Shown one piece after another: positions 12,562 to 23,940 of a DNA stretch of 64,000 nt. The DNA lies in assembly GCA_025200525.1 (NCBI GenBank), contig CM045761.1, positions 79,389,551-79,453,550 of the forward strand. The letters are read 5' to 3'. Origin of the DNA: Camellia lanceoleosa (taxonomy: Eukaryota > Streptophyta > Magnoliopsida > Ericales > Theaceae). Within the stretch, counting starts at the first letter, position 1. Each line of letters starts with the position of its first letter. A program made the translations under genes and the position numbers. The notes under the pieces are model-generated. The model saw only the letters and a list, made by a program, of their open reading frames with translations. It was not told the DNA's origin and made no database searches.

Positions 12562-12956
12562 TTGTTTCATTGACTATGTTCAATCCATTTACTAAATAAT
12601 TCAATCCTTTTGCAAAATCAATTTTCTTCCTTTGGCACTATGAATCTTTAAGTTGATTCGTGTTGTTTTTTCATTCAAGAATTTCACTGAGAAAGTTGAT
12701 TGTGTAACTAAGTTTCACATGACCAAAGTTTATTCAATCTAGTCACACGGGGAAACATCAATATGGGGATTCCATTCATCTTGTTCCATATTAAGGTTGT
12801 CTTAATTGAACAATTAGTTTTGAATGTCCCTTGGTGTATTTAGAACCAATTATGTTATGGTTAGGAGTAGGGTTACAAACAAACTAACCTTAGCTAACTA
12901 ATGTAGTGTTTGACTTTGACTTGTGTATTAATGACTTTGACTTGTCTGGAGAGATA
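12562..12956. other. Short unassigned AT-rich stretch between LINEs
   Basis: No open reading frame, repeat or recognisable element. A small direct duplication of 'gactttgacttgt' occurs near 12,910-12,945. Confidence 0.5.
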
Positions 12957-14180
12957 TCTCGGGGATTGCTAGATCTTGCCCTTAGTTGGTGGAATTTTTC
13001 AAAAATAATATATCCTTTACTGTTGGTGATGGAAGGAAAACAAAATTTTGGCTTCATCATTGGGTTGGCAATGTTTGTCTAAAAGATAAATTTCCAAGAC
13101 TTTATTCTGTGTTCCTTGACAAAGTTGAGTCAGTGCACGTGGTCAGTAGTAGGAGAAATGGGAATGAGGAGTGGGATCTGGTTTTCAGGTGAACCTTGTT
13201 TAAGTAGGAATTAGAAGAATTGAGGAGATTGAGAATGTTGTTAATTAATGCACCTGTTCTTAGGGAAGGAGTGGTGGATAGTTTAAAATGGAACGCAGAT
13301 AATTCTGGTGTGTTCAATGTGGCTTCTGCCTATAAGCGGAGTGAATCATCTTTTGAATATGTTAGGAAATTAGCAGGGTTCATTTGGAAGAATGTGGCTC
13401 CACCTAAAGTGCAGTTTTTTGGGTGGTTAGCATGGAATGGGAGAATTAAGACAACCAATTATCTTCAAAGAATTGGCATCCTTACTGATGCTTCAGATGT
13501 AAATTGTATTTTCTACTAGACTGCAGTGGAAGATGTAAATCATGTGCTGCTATTTTGTCCATTTATTTGGAATATTTGGTCCAATATTATCAAGTGGTGG
13601 GGTGTTTCTTGGGCAATGCTTGGATCAGTGTTTGGTCTATTATAGTGGTGGGCTGGGTTTAATCTAAAAAAAAGGATTTGGCCATCTGGAAAGTCATACC
13701 ATTGGCGGTGCTCTGGCCTATTTAGAAGCAAAGAAATGAAAGCATTTTTAGGAGCTCCCCGGTGGACTTTGACTGATTGTGTGATTCTATTAAACTTAGG
13801 GTCACTTTTTGGGTCACAAACTCTAACCCCTATTTTCATTACTCAGTAAATGATATTGTGTATCACTTGCAGCAGGTTAGATTTGCATAAAGGACTAAAT
13901 TGTGTGGCGTAAGGCTATTGCTAGGGTTGATTTTCTTAGCAGTTGGGGGTTGGGTTTCTGGGGGGTTTCTTTTTCATTTTTTGCTGGGCATGGTTTCTCA
14001 TCATCCCTTTGTGGTTAAGCTTGCAGATGATTGAGCTCTCTACTCGGTGCCAACTTAGTTGGGATTGGGTTAATTAGCTTTGATGCGTTTCTGCTTTTCC
14101 ACTCCTTTATTGATGTACATCTCATATGTTATTGTATGCTTTCGTCATCAATAAAGTTTTTGTTTTTTGCTGATAAAAAA
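12957..14180 (+). mobile_element. 5'-truncated L1 LINE (ORF2 C-terminus and 3' UTR)
   Basis: Open pieces at 12,986-13,192 and 13,220-13,519 correspond to the C-terminal part of LINE ORF2. The first contains a V-G-D-G-R-K-T-K-F-W segment like V-G-N-G-K-R-I-Q-F-W in the neighbouring LINE. The second has a W-K-N-V-A-P-P-K-V-Q-F-F-G-W segment typical of zf-RVT. It ends with CATCAATAAAG and TTTTGCTGATAAAAAAAAA. The exact 5' truncation point is uncertain. Stops and a frameshift show it is dead. Confidence 0.8.
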
Positions 14181-14861
14181 AAATTTTAAGCCCAAGCTTG
14201 GATCAAATATACACAACAATACATGTTTAAGCTCATCTCAGAACTTGAATTGAAATCACATTACTATATACATCAAAAATATTATTATATACATATATAT
14301 AAATTCAATTTATATTATTATTTATATATCGATTCTATTACATACACCTGAGTTGGTGTGAATGTTGTCATGTTTTTTTCATTTTCTAAAAATTTCCTTC
14401 CCATCCAATAAGTATGACTGATTTTTCTTATTCATAAAATCGCTAAAAAAAATTTTGTTCAATTTTTCTCAATAATCAAACTATCCAAAAATTTAAATGT
14501 AAAATTTCCAATGCATCGCTTTTGCATCCATAACTAGTAAATAATAAATCGAGCCAAAACAATATGAGCTTGTTTTTCAAGGTCAACTCATTTATTAATC
14601 GTGCTTGAATTTAGATTCAGGCTCAAATCGAATATAGAATTGAATGAACTTATGCAACAAACTATTCATGAAGATTACGTTTTGTTTATAGCCCGAGTTA
14701 TGAGTGTCTAGTTTAAAGATTTTTAATGATTTTGTAAAAAATATAACAATGGTGAAAACTGAAGATTTTTAATGATTTAATTAGGATCATTTATGAAATA
14801 AAAAATAAAACAAAAAAAAAATAAAATCAACTAGATCAATGTTCTTTGCTTATCCTAAGAG
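14181..14861. other. Unassigned AT-rich intergenic stretch
   Basis: A/T-rich, with no open frame of note and no terminal repeats seen. Confidence 0.5.
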
Positions 14862-15719
14862 TACCTCTCTGACATTCCAAGTGGCTAATTTGTGTGGAAG
14901 ATTTGGGCTGAAATGCTGAAGTAGTGAGATGTCCAAGCTGCTTTACCAGGCTCTATGGAGAGTCTTCTTCTATGGTGGGCAGGGGGGAAGTTAAAGAAGA
15001 AAGAAAAGAAGATTTGGGGGGTAATTCCATTAGCAGTGATGTGGTCAATTTGGAAATGCAGAAATGATTGCGTGAGAGCAACCCTTCCAAACTTGGAGGA
15101 TCTCTGTGACTTAATCAAGTATAAGATTGCTTTTTGGGTAAAACCACATCTCAGAGATTTTCATTTTTCTGTGCAGGATTTCATTCTTAATTTGAGGCAT
15201 ATGAGAAAGTGTTTAGGAGGGTCTATTGTAGATATGTAGTGATGGTTGGACTGTGTTAGCTTTGGGTGAAGCTCTACTTCTTTGTGTTGAATTACTAAAG
15301 TGTGAATGCTGATGTGTGAAGCTCTGCATTTTGATATGCTGATGTCTGCTGCTATTTTTGGGTCTAGTGTACATGTAGTGTTGGTTGGATTGTGTTAGCT
15401 TTGGGTGAAGCTCTGCATCTTTGTGTTGAATTACTGAAGTGTGAATGCTGATGTGTGAAGCTCTGCCTTTTGTTATATTGTTCTGAAGTTTGCTCTCAGC
15501 TCTGCCTCTGCTGCTAAACTCTTTTTTTTTTTTTGTTTTTTTTTTAGCTTGCTGTTGAGGCTGTATCTTTCGTTTTCTAGTTTGTTGGTTTCTCACAAAC
15601 TGGCGCTTGGAGCTTTGTGTTAGCTCCAAGTTTCTCTTTATTAATGTATTGTATATCATAGTCCGTATGCTTCCTTTAGTAAAGATTTCTTTTGCCGATC
15701 AAAAAAAAAAAAAAAAAAA
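14862..15719 (+). mobile_element. 5'-truncated L1 LINE with poly(A)
   Basis: The open piece 14,955-15,239 has L-A-V-M-W-S-I-W-K-C-R-N-D, equivalent to L-A-L-M-W-S-V-W-K-L-R-N-E at the end of ORF2 in the full-length neighbour. A 3' UTR follows with two imperfect repeats of GTGTTAGCTTTGGGTGAAGC text near 15,255 and 15,395. It ends with GTAAAGATTTC, TTTTGCCGATC and about 19 A residues (15,701-15,719). Confidence 0.8.
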
Positions 15720-16918
15720 CAGAATAGTTTGTTCCTTTTGACATGGAAAAAAGCATAAATACTATTTAGAATGTTCCAAATATAATAACTTTTATAGCTC
15801 TACATGTTTAATTTACATGCATAAAATAGTTTTTAACAATTTCTAGTTTTTTCACAATTTTATCAAGAAAACCTGTGCATACAAAAAGGATAAAAATTTT
15901 AAAATATATATTACATTTATGTAAAAATAATGTACTAACTTGAGATTCTTTGCATAAATTTCGAAAGTTGGCTTGAAGAAGGTGAAAAAATTCTTCTCAA
16001 TTGAGATTTTGACCAAAAAATATGGTAATGCAAAAGACTTTAACTTTTATTTTATTTTATTTTTATTTAAAAAAAATAAAAAAAAAACAAAACAAAACAA
16101 AACATATACTACAAATTAGGTCATTTAGCTCTTTTAAAACTAAACGGAAATGTACCACAAAAGAGTGATATTGATTGGAGTCATTTGGTTAGTGACTCCA
16201 GACTCTTTGATGAGAAACCCAAAAGATGAAAAACTATGTATCAGTCAATATGACAAGAACTTCTTCCACTTCCTCTCTTGTTTCAATAATAATAAATAAA
16301 TAAATTGGGAGGAGGTTTAATTTTATAGTTAAATTTTTAGATAGTTTGATGATTGAGAAAAACGGATTAACTGTTTTGAAAAGTTTGATAGTGAGTAAAA
16401 CATTCAATAGTTGACAGTTACTGAATTGAAAAAAATATTTTGAAAAAAAGAAAAAAAAAAGTGACAACATTCATATTAACTGAAATATACGCTTTATATA
16501 ATAAAATAGATATAGATATATGTATCATCACCTTCATAGCACCTCCTATCTTCACCTGGAACACCTGACTAAAAGTCAACACATGGTGTTTAGTTCATAT
16601 CAAACATATAAAAAGGGGGAAAAAGCAAATAAGTGAGGAGGAGGCAGGACATATGAATTCAGTGAATTACAAGCAAGCTGTACACAAAGGCAATAAAAAG
16701 CCATCAGTTTCTCACAAAATATAAAGACATATCATATTCATATCTCTCTAATTTACATATCTATCTTTCAAGGCTTGGTATACATTATGCCTATTTTGCT
16801 TCTTTATTTCTCCAACTTAAAATCTTTTTTCTTTTTTTTTTTTTTTTTGTACATCAGAAATCACAGCCCAAAGCCTAAATCCTTCCACACCATGATAACT
16901 TTCTTTCTCTCTTGATTG
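15720..16918. other. AT-rich intergenic DNA 3' of the bHLH gene
   Basis: No credible coding region. Homopolymer A and T runs occur near 16,070-16,090 and 16,838-16,856. This is the 3' flank of the minus-strand bHLH gene. The rest is unassigned. Confidence 0.5.
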
Positions 16919-16920
16919 GA

Positions 16921-16926
16921 TTTATT
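16921..16926 (-). terminator. Candidate poly(A) signal AATAAA of the bHLH gene
   Basis: AATAAA on the minus strand about 50 bases downstream of the stop codon at 16,975. Position fits, but such hexamers are common in this AT-rich DNA. Confidence 0.35.
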
Positions 16927-16974
16927 TGTATTGTATTTATGTATAATAACATCACAATCACAACTCTCAATTTC

Positions 16975-17487
16975 TCAAATAGAGTAAAAATCAACAATAT
17001 TTCTCATAACCTGTACCTGGGTTGTGAGGCACTTTATGTAGTGTGCAGTTTCACCCAACAAGATATTCAAATCCATGGTTTCACCGCCCGGCACAAGATC
17101 TCTAAGCTCATCAGTTTGGCCTAAACCAAGCTCTTTTTCAGCTTTGTTTGCCACACCTCTTTTCCTGCACCCATCTGTTCTAGATCCTTTTCTTCTCCCC
17201 AACGCATGGCACCTACGCTGCGATTGGCATCGAATTTTCCAAAGCATCGCACGGCTCCATGCTCTTCTACACCCCACTGCAGAAGCCATGGATGCATCAG
17301 AAGCCATCTTTATCATACGATATGATCGGAAAATCTCTCTTGGGGACGATGATGAAGTGGGCTTTCTCTTGCTGAGTCTCTTTAGGGTTCTTAGAAACCC
17401 ACAAGCAAACCTAGTTTCAATAGAGCTAGGTTTCATGGATATTTGATGAGGTTTCATGGATACGTGATGAGGAGTCATGGAGGCCAA
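16975..17487 (-). CDS. Atypical bHLH transcription factor, IBH1/IBL1-like
   Basis: An intact single-exon frame of 170 codons and the only gene here that looks like an ordinary host gene. A conserved N-terminal segment reads R-F-A-C-G-F-L-R-T-L-K-R-L (about residues 25-37). A middle block follows: A-S-D-A-S-M-A-S-A-V with R-R-A-W-S-R-A-M-L. The C-terminal helix-loop-helix has the segments L-V-P-G-G-E-T-M-D, N-I-L-L-G-E-T-A-H-Y-I-K and V-Q-V-M-R-N-I-V (about residues 115-165). The basic region lacks the His-Glu-Arg residues used for E-box contact. The IBH1/IBL/AIF group of such non-DNA-binding HLH proteins represses brassinosteroid- and gibberellin-driven cell elongation by pairing with other bHLH factors. 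The start is uncertain because a 21-base tandem duplication (17,431-17,472) adds in-frame ATGs. A TATA box at 17,559 fits the first ATG. Confidence 0.85.
   Translation of the reverse strand: MASMTPHHVSMKPHQISMKPSSIETRFACGFLRTLKRLSKRKPTSSSSPREIFRSYRMIKMASDASMASAVGCRRAWSRAMLWKIRCQSQRRCHALGRRKGSRTDGCRKRGVANKAEKELGLGQTDELRDLVPGGETMDLNILLGETAHYIKCLTTQVQVMRNIVDFYSI
17431..17472 (-). repeat. In-frame 21-bp tandem duplication at the bHLH N-terminus
   Basis: Two copies of TTTCATGGATA..TGATGAGG in tandem (17,431-17,451 and 17,452-17,472), differing at two bases. Translated on the minus strand they give a repeated H-x-x-S-M-K-P unit and duplicate a possible start codon. Confidence 0.8.
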
Positions 17488-17558
17488 AAAGAGAGGGATA
17501 TGGAGAAATTAAGTGCTAGACTTGCAGCAAAATTTAGGGTTTTGAACAGTTGGGCATG

Positions 17559-17566
17559 TATATATA
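17559..17566 (-). promoter_or_regulatory. TATA box of the bHLH gene
   Basis: TATATATA about 72 bases upstream of the first ATG (17,487). This leaves a plausible 5' UTR of about 40 bases. Confidence 0.5.
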
Positions 17567-17599
17567 TGTGTGTTTTGGGGATAGAGGAATGAAAGAGAA

Positions 17600-18044
17600 A
17601 CAATTGTGGAATAGCAAGATTTTCTTCTGACACAAAGGGGCCTCCTTGCTCACAAGGACAAAAGAAAACTTGAGTTCTTCTGACACAAAATCTACTTGAG
17701 CCAGCGAGAGAGAGAGAAATGTGTCAGGGAATTGTCAGGAACAAAGCGTGTGAAGAGAATGATAAAAAGAAGAATGTGAGAGAAGAAGAGATTGAAAATG
17801 GGAGGTGAGGAGAGAGAGGGGGGAAATTATTAGATACTATTATGTGATATTGAGGATATATAATTCTTTATTAATAAAAAATTATAATAAATAAATATCT
17901 ATTTTTTGTCTTTAAAGTTTAGGAATTTTTAAAAAATCAATAAAGTCAAAAAGTTTTTTAAAAAAGTCAAAAAATTCTTTTTTGGTCTATTTTTTGTACT
18001 TTTCTTTTTGTAAAAATTTAAAAAATTATTCTAAATATATTCAC
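17600..18044. other. 5' flank of the bHLH gene
   Basis: A purine-rich GAGA-containing stretch (about 17,700-17,820), typical of plant promoters or leaders, then AT-rich DNA. No gene. Confidence 0.45.
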
Positions 18045-18490
18045 TTTGCTTGGTTAGAGTTTTCTAAAAATATTTTTCAGAAAATTCTATTTTCTTATTT
18101 TTCGTGTTTTTTTTGTTTTTATTGAATTTTTTTAATATTATAAGTAATTTTTTTTAATTTTTAGACAAACCTAACATATATATACCTAAAAATTAAAAAA
18201 TTTGTAAAAAAAAATCTTTTACAAATTCACTAAATACCAAAAATACAAAAAAAAAAAGAAAAAAGAAAGAGAATTCAATACATTTTTTATATTTTTTTGT
18301 ATTTATCAATTTTTTAAAATATTTTTTAACAAATTTTTTACTTTTTAGATATATCTAAGTAAGATGCATCTAAAAAAATAAAAAAAATATTTAGAATTTT
18401 AAAAATATTCACTAAAAACAAAAATCAAAAAATACGAAAATCAAAAAACTCAATTTTCAAAAAATTTAATCTAAAAAACTTAAACCAAAT
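18045..18490. mobile_element. Candidate foldback MITE
   Basis: The two ends are imperfect inverted repeats about 60 bases long. The left starts TTTGCTTGGTTAGAGTTTTC. The reverse complement of the right starts TTTGGTTTAAGTTTTTTAG. Both then run through AAAT/TTTT blocks to a TTTTCGTG or TTTTCGTA word. The interior is extremely AT-rich with no coding capacity. The family is not identified. Confidence 0.4.
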
Positions 18491-19363
18491 ACACTGATTT
18501 TTTTTAACATCATATTTTAGTTAAAAAGTTAAAAAATTACTAATATGTGATTGATTTGTAATATTATATAGATAATATTACATGATTCTTCACTATTATT
18601 GAATAATTAATTTTTTATTTAATGAATTATTTACATAATTAAATAAATGAATGAATGAAAAGTTGGGAATTTCATTATCAAGTTTTGGGGTTTGAAGATG
18701 AAAAGAGAGTTTTGTGGGGCTGCAAATGGCCAACCACCATATGATCGCACATGGTTCCATTACCCACTTGGGATGAGGTGGGACCCTTCTCACGTTTTTG
18801 TTCTTTTTTAATTTTATTTTTTTGGAATCTTTTATGTAATGGTTCGTTAGAGTGATACCATTTTTTTATTATTTTTATTATTTTTTATTTTTTATTTTTT
18901 TATCGGTAAGAGGTGCATGTGGAGGCCGCGGTAAGCTGGTGGCAAAGTCAAATTCTGCGGTGGTGGATTTGTTGCCCACTATGATCAGTGGCAGAGTTTA
19001 AATTTTGACTAAAATGATATTTTTGCATTGAGATTTTAATAAAAATTATAATTTAAAAGAATTTTTATTTGATAGCAACACTAAATATTAGTATGATTGT
19101 AAAATTTATATTTAAATATAAGTTCAAATTAATTAATTGTTATCTTTATTATTATTAATCTAATTTCATATATGACGTTTATCATGGTTTAAAAAATAAT
19201 CATATGTCATAAAATATGAAAGCAAAATTATATTAGATATAGAGAGAAATAGAGAAAGAAATGTGTGAAATGTGAATAAATAATGCATGGGGACTATTAT
19301 ATATCACTTGTTTTTGCGCCATTTGAAATCACTTAATTATAAATGGTAATAAATATGTTATTA
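18491..19363. other. AT-rich intergenic DNA
   Basis: No supported gene. The only open frame of note (18,596-18,793, minus) has no recognisable features. Confidence 0.45.
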
Positions 19364-19718
19364 GAGCATCTTCAACCCACTAGGTATATATGTTTGTTAG
19401 TTAAAATGCTTAGTATGATTCACTTTTTTCAACCCCAATGCACTAGGCATATGATTAAATATTTTAACTCAACTCACATTTACTAGCTACATGTAACTAG
19501 CCTTCAAAAATAGGCAAAATGTATTTAATCATTATGATTATTTCCCTCCATCTTTGTTGCTGATGTGTCATTCTATAAAGTTAATAGTATTTGGATAAAT
19601 AGCTAAAATACAGAGCATGGTTGGAGTAGAAACATGAAACAGTTAATAGGTAAAATAAAATGTATACTTTATAGTAACGTTTAGATAGGTAAAATGCGTA
19701 TTACCGTTGAAGATGCTG
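19364..19718. mobile_element. MITE with AGCATCTTCAAC terminal inverted repeats
   Basis: AGCATCTTCAAC at 19,365-19,376 is exactly inverted as GTTGAAGATGCT at 19,706-19,717. The element is about 353 bp, AT-rich, with no coding capacity. TTA stands next to the left end, and TTA occurs 3 bases beyond the right end, so the duplication (TTA or TA for PIF/Harbinger types) is not exact. Confidence 0.65.
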
Positions 19719-20153
19719 TGTTATAATTATTTGTAAATAAATGAACCAATTATAAGTATTCACATAAGATGTGATATAAAACAGTGATAAAAAATCGGAG
19801 AAATTAATATAAAATTTATAAAAATTTATTTTAGCATGATTAAATATTTAAAGTGACAAATTAAACAAATTTTTGTTAAAGAAAAAAGGTAAAAAAAAAA
19901 AAAAAATAGTGATATAAAATTTCAAGACATTACTTAAAAAAATTAAATTAAAATTTTTTTTTTTGTTAGAGGCCTCATGTGACTCCAACCCCGACTATAA
20001 CCATAACAGTGGTGATGTTGTTATGGATGTAATATTTAGGAATTGTTAGAATGTAAAATTTTTAATTAAAAATTTAAAATATTATTTAAAAATATTTTAA
20101 AAAATTAACTTAAATAAAAAAATTCAAAGATTCTCGTTCATTCTATTATACGT

Positions 20154-20193
<40 letters not shown>

Positions 20194-20553
20194 GTAAAAA
20201 GTTAAAATATTTTCTCAGACATTAGTTTTTTTTCACTTCATAATTTAGTCAAAAAATTGCTAAAAAAATCACTTCCCAGATGGTCTCTCTTAGTTAATAA
20301 TATTACATACTCAGAAAACTATGTAGGGCATTGGTATTCTAATTCAAAAATTAAACTCAGTTTCTGTACTCAATGATATGACAATCAATATCTAAGGTAA
20401 CTCCATATTTTCTCTAATCATTAATCAAACATTTCACTTATACATAATTGGGTCTAGAAAGTAGATCTAAAAAGTGAGCTTCTATATCATTTTTTAATAA
20501 TTTAACATATAAAATGTATAAACTAGATTTATTCCCATAACATAACCCATCAA
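19719..20553. other. AT-rich intergenic DNA with a 38-base T tract
   Basis: No gene seen. Positions 20,155-20,192 are an uninterrupted run of T, possibly the tail of a minus-strand retroposon, but no LINE or SINE body could be recognised next to it. Confidence 0.5.
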
Positions 20554-20975
20554 CTTAGTGCTTCGTTTGAGAATTAATTTTTTTTTAAAGTATTTTTTAT
20601 GAAGTGAAAAAAATGTGTTTAGGAATAATATTTTTTTTTAATTATATTAAAACATGTGAATGAATAATGTGTTTGATTTTTTGTTTTTAGTAATATTTTC
20701 ACTTGTTGTAGTGACTTTATTTTTAAAAAAAATTCAACCAAAAAACCATGTTGTCAAACAACCCAATAACTACAGCTTCAACCCTGATTTTTTTATGGTA
20801 AAAATTTTGAGTTCCTAACTTTTTCTCATAAGGATTCATTTGGGAATTGACTATTTTAAATCATTATTTAATTTTGTATGAAAATAGTACAGTAAAAATA
20901 AAAAATGATTTGATAATTAATAGTAAATTCTTTTATTTTTTTGACTAAAATAACACGTTGACAAACGAGTACTTA
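20554..20975. mobile_element. Weak MITE candidate
   Basis: The left end reads CTTAGTGCTTCGTTTG. The reverse complement of the right end reads CTAAGTACTCGTTTG. ACTTAG stands at both ends in direct orientation. The interior is AT-rich and non-coding. Similarity is short and gapped, so this could be chance. Confidence 0.3.
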
Positions 20976-21060
20976 GCCGATGTTGATAGTGCTTGTTGGT
21001 ATGAACAGAAAGTTATGAACTTTTTTAGTAAAAGTTATACATGTTTATGGTGTGTGTAGG

Positions 21061-21612
21061 TGTAGATTTCTGACCACACAATCAAATGGAGAACTCAGTT
21101 GGAGAACACTGGCAGAATAGATTAGCCCGAACAACCTATCACAGAAAGATAAGACACTCACTCGGGAGCACTGCGACGATTAAGTCAGTAATCAAATATC
21201 TCTCAAAGATAATCAATAGTGCTTAACTCACTTAGACAGAACATAAAAATCATACTTCAGACCCACCGGGAGTGCACTACCTTTATAGCCAGTATTGACC
21301 TGATCCCTTTAGAAGCCTAGCTTGCATGGACTCAGGATCAATGGCTATCCTAGACCTTTGTCTAGATAGAGATAAACTTCTCTTGAGCTTTATCTTTTAT
21401 CTTGACTGAGATCCTCTCCTGTTCTAGGGCTCTTGTCCCTTGTTCTCTCATCTCCGATTTCGGTATCTCTGATCTCCGATTTCGGTATCTCTGCAGATAA
21501 CCTCGGCCTAGCCGAGATCACCCCGGCATCAAGATTGAGACATGTGGCATCTTGGCTGACACTTCGGCGTCACCTTGGCCACATGTTGTCATTCACAAAA
21601 TATGTCCCCACA
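21061..21612 (-). repeat. E1 left (3') LTR
   Basis: On the minus strand it begins TGTGGGGACATATTTTG directly after a polypurine tract and ends near TCTACA. The left boundary is uncertain between 21,051 and 21,061 because several TGT starts follow one another. It carries a minus-strand TATA box (21,282-21,288), a 24-bp tandem duplication (about 21,450-21,497, CTCCGATTTCGGTATCTCTG words) and a perfect inverted repeat CTCGGC-CTA-GCCGAG (21,502-21,516). The partner LTR is outside the window, so the target duplication cannot be checked. Confidence 0.7.
21282..21288 (-). promoter_or_regulatory. E1 LTR TATA box
   Basis: The minus strand reads GGCTATAAAGG, a good TATA box about 325 bases inside the LTR. 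Confidence 0.5.
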
Positions 21613-21626
21613 ACTGCCCCCTAGGT
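21613..21626 (-). other. E1 polypurine tract
   Basis: The minus strand reads CCTAGGGGGCAGT directly before the LTR start TGTGGGG. This is the expected primer site for plus-strand synthesis. Confidence 0.6.
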
Positions 21627-22194
21627 TCTATTATCTCAGTATCCTGAGGTGATGGAACCTACATTGCTTATCCACATAGCACGTCGGTTAAGACTTACTT
21701 TACACTTCACGATCGCAATTATCACTCGTCGAATTCGTATGTCCAAGACTCTGCAGTCCACTTTATAAATGTCAAAGAACCAAGAACCAAGTTCTTTGAG
21801 TTCTTTAACTAAGATCATTCATATAGCTGAGGTTTTTGTTTCATTAACTCAAGAACTCCAAGAGTTTTATCTGTGCATGAGCTGCCACACATGGTTTTTT
21901 CAACCGTTTCATCCACGCGCCCTTTCCTCACTGATCCGTACTTGACACGTGCTATCAAGTTGCGTCACTTCTGCACGCGCCGCCTGGCAAGAACGTCGTC
22001 CAAGGCGTTTAATTATGTTTTGTCGCATTTTCGCGTTTTAACAAAAACTCTTTCTCTCTCTCTGCTCTCTTTGCTCGAGCTTTCTCTCTCTAAAGCAAAA
22101 GAAAAACTCCCAAAAACCACCATTGCCGCTTATTCGAGTTTTCTGCAACTGCTCCAATCATCTCCTCTGGCACTCTTTTCATCGTTCCGCTCTA
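21627..22194 (+). other. E1 3' region upstream of its antisense gene
   Basis: The second half is pyrimidine-rich (TTTCTCTCTCTCTG near 22,035-22,090) with CACGTG near 21,950, resembling a promoter and leader of the plus-strand gene that follows. No credible TATA box was picked out. Confidence 0.4.
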
Positions 22195-22202
22195 GCGTTT
22201 AC

Positions 22203-23322
22203 TAGGGGTGCAACTCAGGCGGGGTTTGGTCGGGCTGGAGGTTTGCCCAAGCCCAGCCTGAATTGTATTTGGCAGCGCCCATGCCCGACCATCAACCTGA
22301 GCATGGCTACCCAAGCCCAGACCAAGCTTCATAATTTGAACTCAGTTTAGCCTGAATTGCCCGAATTTCACAAGGCAACAAAAAACTTCTGAATTTTTCC
22401 ATACAACAAACAGTGTTTCATTATATACATAAGTCCATTCAACAGAGTTCTAATTCAATACGACTCTATTTTAATTAAACCAAAGACAAGAAATGCAATC
22501 CTAGATTATATATATATATATATATATTTTAATGTGAATCAATATAATTATTATATACATCACAGTTGCATTGGAATTTGCAACTGCATAGAAGGAAACA
22601 TTGCAACAATGGTAATTTTATGGAAAACTCAAAATTTTCGTTAGAACCCAGAACACGAACCATATGTAATAACAAAACAATGTTGAGTATGGCACTTCAG
22701 CACAAAATTTCACTAACCCAAACAAATATATACACAAAATTTCACCAACATAAACATATTTAGCAAATCTATTAAGAAAAAATTTTAAACTTATAGATCC
22801 ACCATTTTTGAGTGGTAATCGAACAACAAGTGACCAAAACTAGACAAATTGAAGCACAAATACAAACACAGAGAGGGATCTACCAGTTTTTTGTGGCGTT
22901 GAAGCTTATCAAAAGGGTGGTGTCGTTGTTGGTATCTTCATCGTTCTTCAACTCTCATGAATAAATGAAATGAGAGTTCTGAGAGAGAGGGAAAAAAGAA
23001 TAGATAAGGTAGGATTTTGTTTTTAGTTTTAATTTAATGGTCCAAATAAAAGATACTAATCTAAGGGTCAAGGACCAGGCCAAAAAAAAAAAACAAAAAA
23101 TTAACGACCAGCTATTAAATTTATACATATATTATATAATTTATATAATATATTAAATGTAATTCGGGTTCGGGTTGCTCAGGTTAGCCATTGATTCTGC
23201 CCATCGAGCATCAAAAATCTACCCAGGCCCGTCCAAATTATAAGATATTGTTGCCTAAGCCCTAAAAAAACTCTAACTGGGCACGGGTTGCTCGAGTTGA
23301 GCCTGCTCGAGTTGCACCCCAA
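22203..23322. mobile_element. Non-autonomous hAT-like transposon, 8-bp target duplication GCGTTTAC
   Basis: The left end is TAGGGGTGCAACTC. The right end is GAGTTGCACCCCAA, which inverts to TTGGGGTGCAACTC. The 8-bp duplication GCGTTTAC is perfect (22,195-22,202 and 23,323-23,330), as for hAT elements. The ends are GC-rich with CGGGTTCGGGTTGCTC-type sub-terminal words. The interior is AT-rich with a (TA)n tract near 22,508 and no transposase. Confidence 0.8.
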
Positions 23323-23940
23323 GCGTTTACTGCCATCTTACTCCGGCGATCATTACTGCGGCCACGGTTCCTCGGCTCTATGTGGTAAGTTCTCAATTTT
23401 TGTCTTCTCAAATCTCAGTCTTCTACTGTTCTGCATATGTTTCTTCCATGAACTCGCCATGCGCTCTATTTACTGCATTTGCTTATTTGTTGAATCTCAC
23501 ATTCACTATCGCATTATTAATCGATTTCTTGAATCGGCTCTATATTTTGAAGTTTGTCACTGTGTCTTTTGGCTGTTAATCATGTTTGCTTGTGATCTGT
23601 ACACACTGCTTTCTCTCACTCACACAGCGTTCACAATTCTTAATGTTCTTTGAATTTTGTTTGTCCTTGATACTTCTTGATTCTGAATCACATTCTTTTC
23701 CTGTTCTTTGACTGTTTTCAAATTTTTGGTTTTTGATTCTTACTTTTGTAGTCCTAGGTTTGGGAATTGTTAGAAACCACATATTTTTAGAAAAAACTAA
23801 ACCAAAACCCCCCTTAGATCTGGAAAAACCCTAGCTCTAGTGCCAATTTAGGGTTTAGCCGAGGTCTTTAAATCCATACCAAATACTCTTTCCCGACATT
23901 TCACACCAATCTTCACTAGCCGACATTATGGGTATGTTCA

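Noticed and set aside
15213..15659. 148-codon minus-strand frame
   Set aside because: It is antisense to a LINE 3' UTR, low complexity, with no recognisable features.
17075..17446. 123-codon plus-strand frame
   Set aside because: It is the shadow of the bHLH gene on the other strand.
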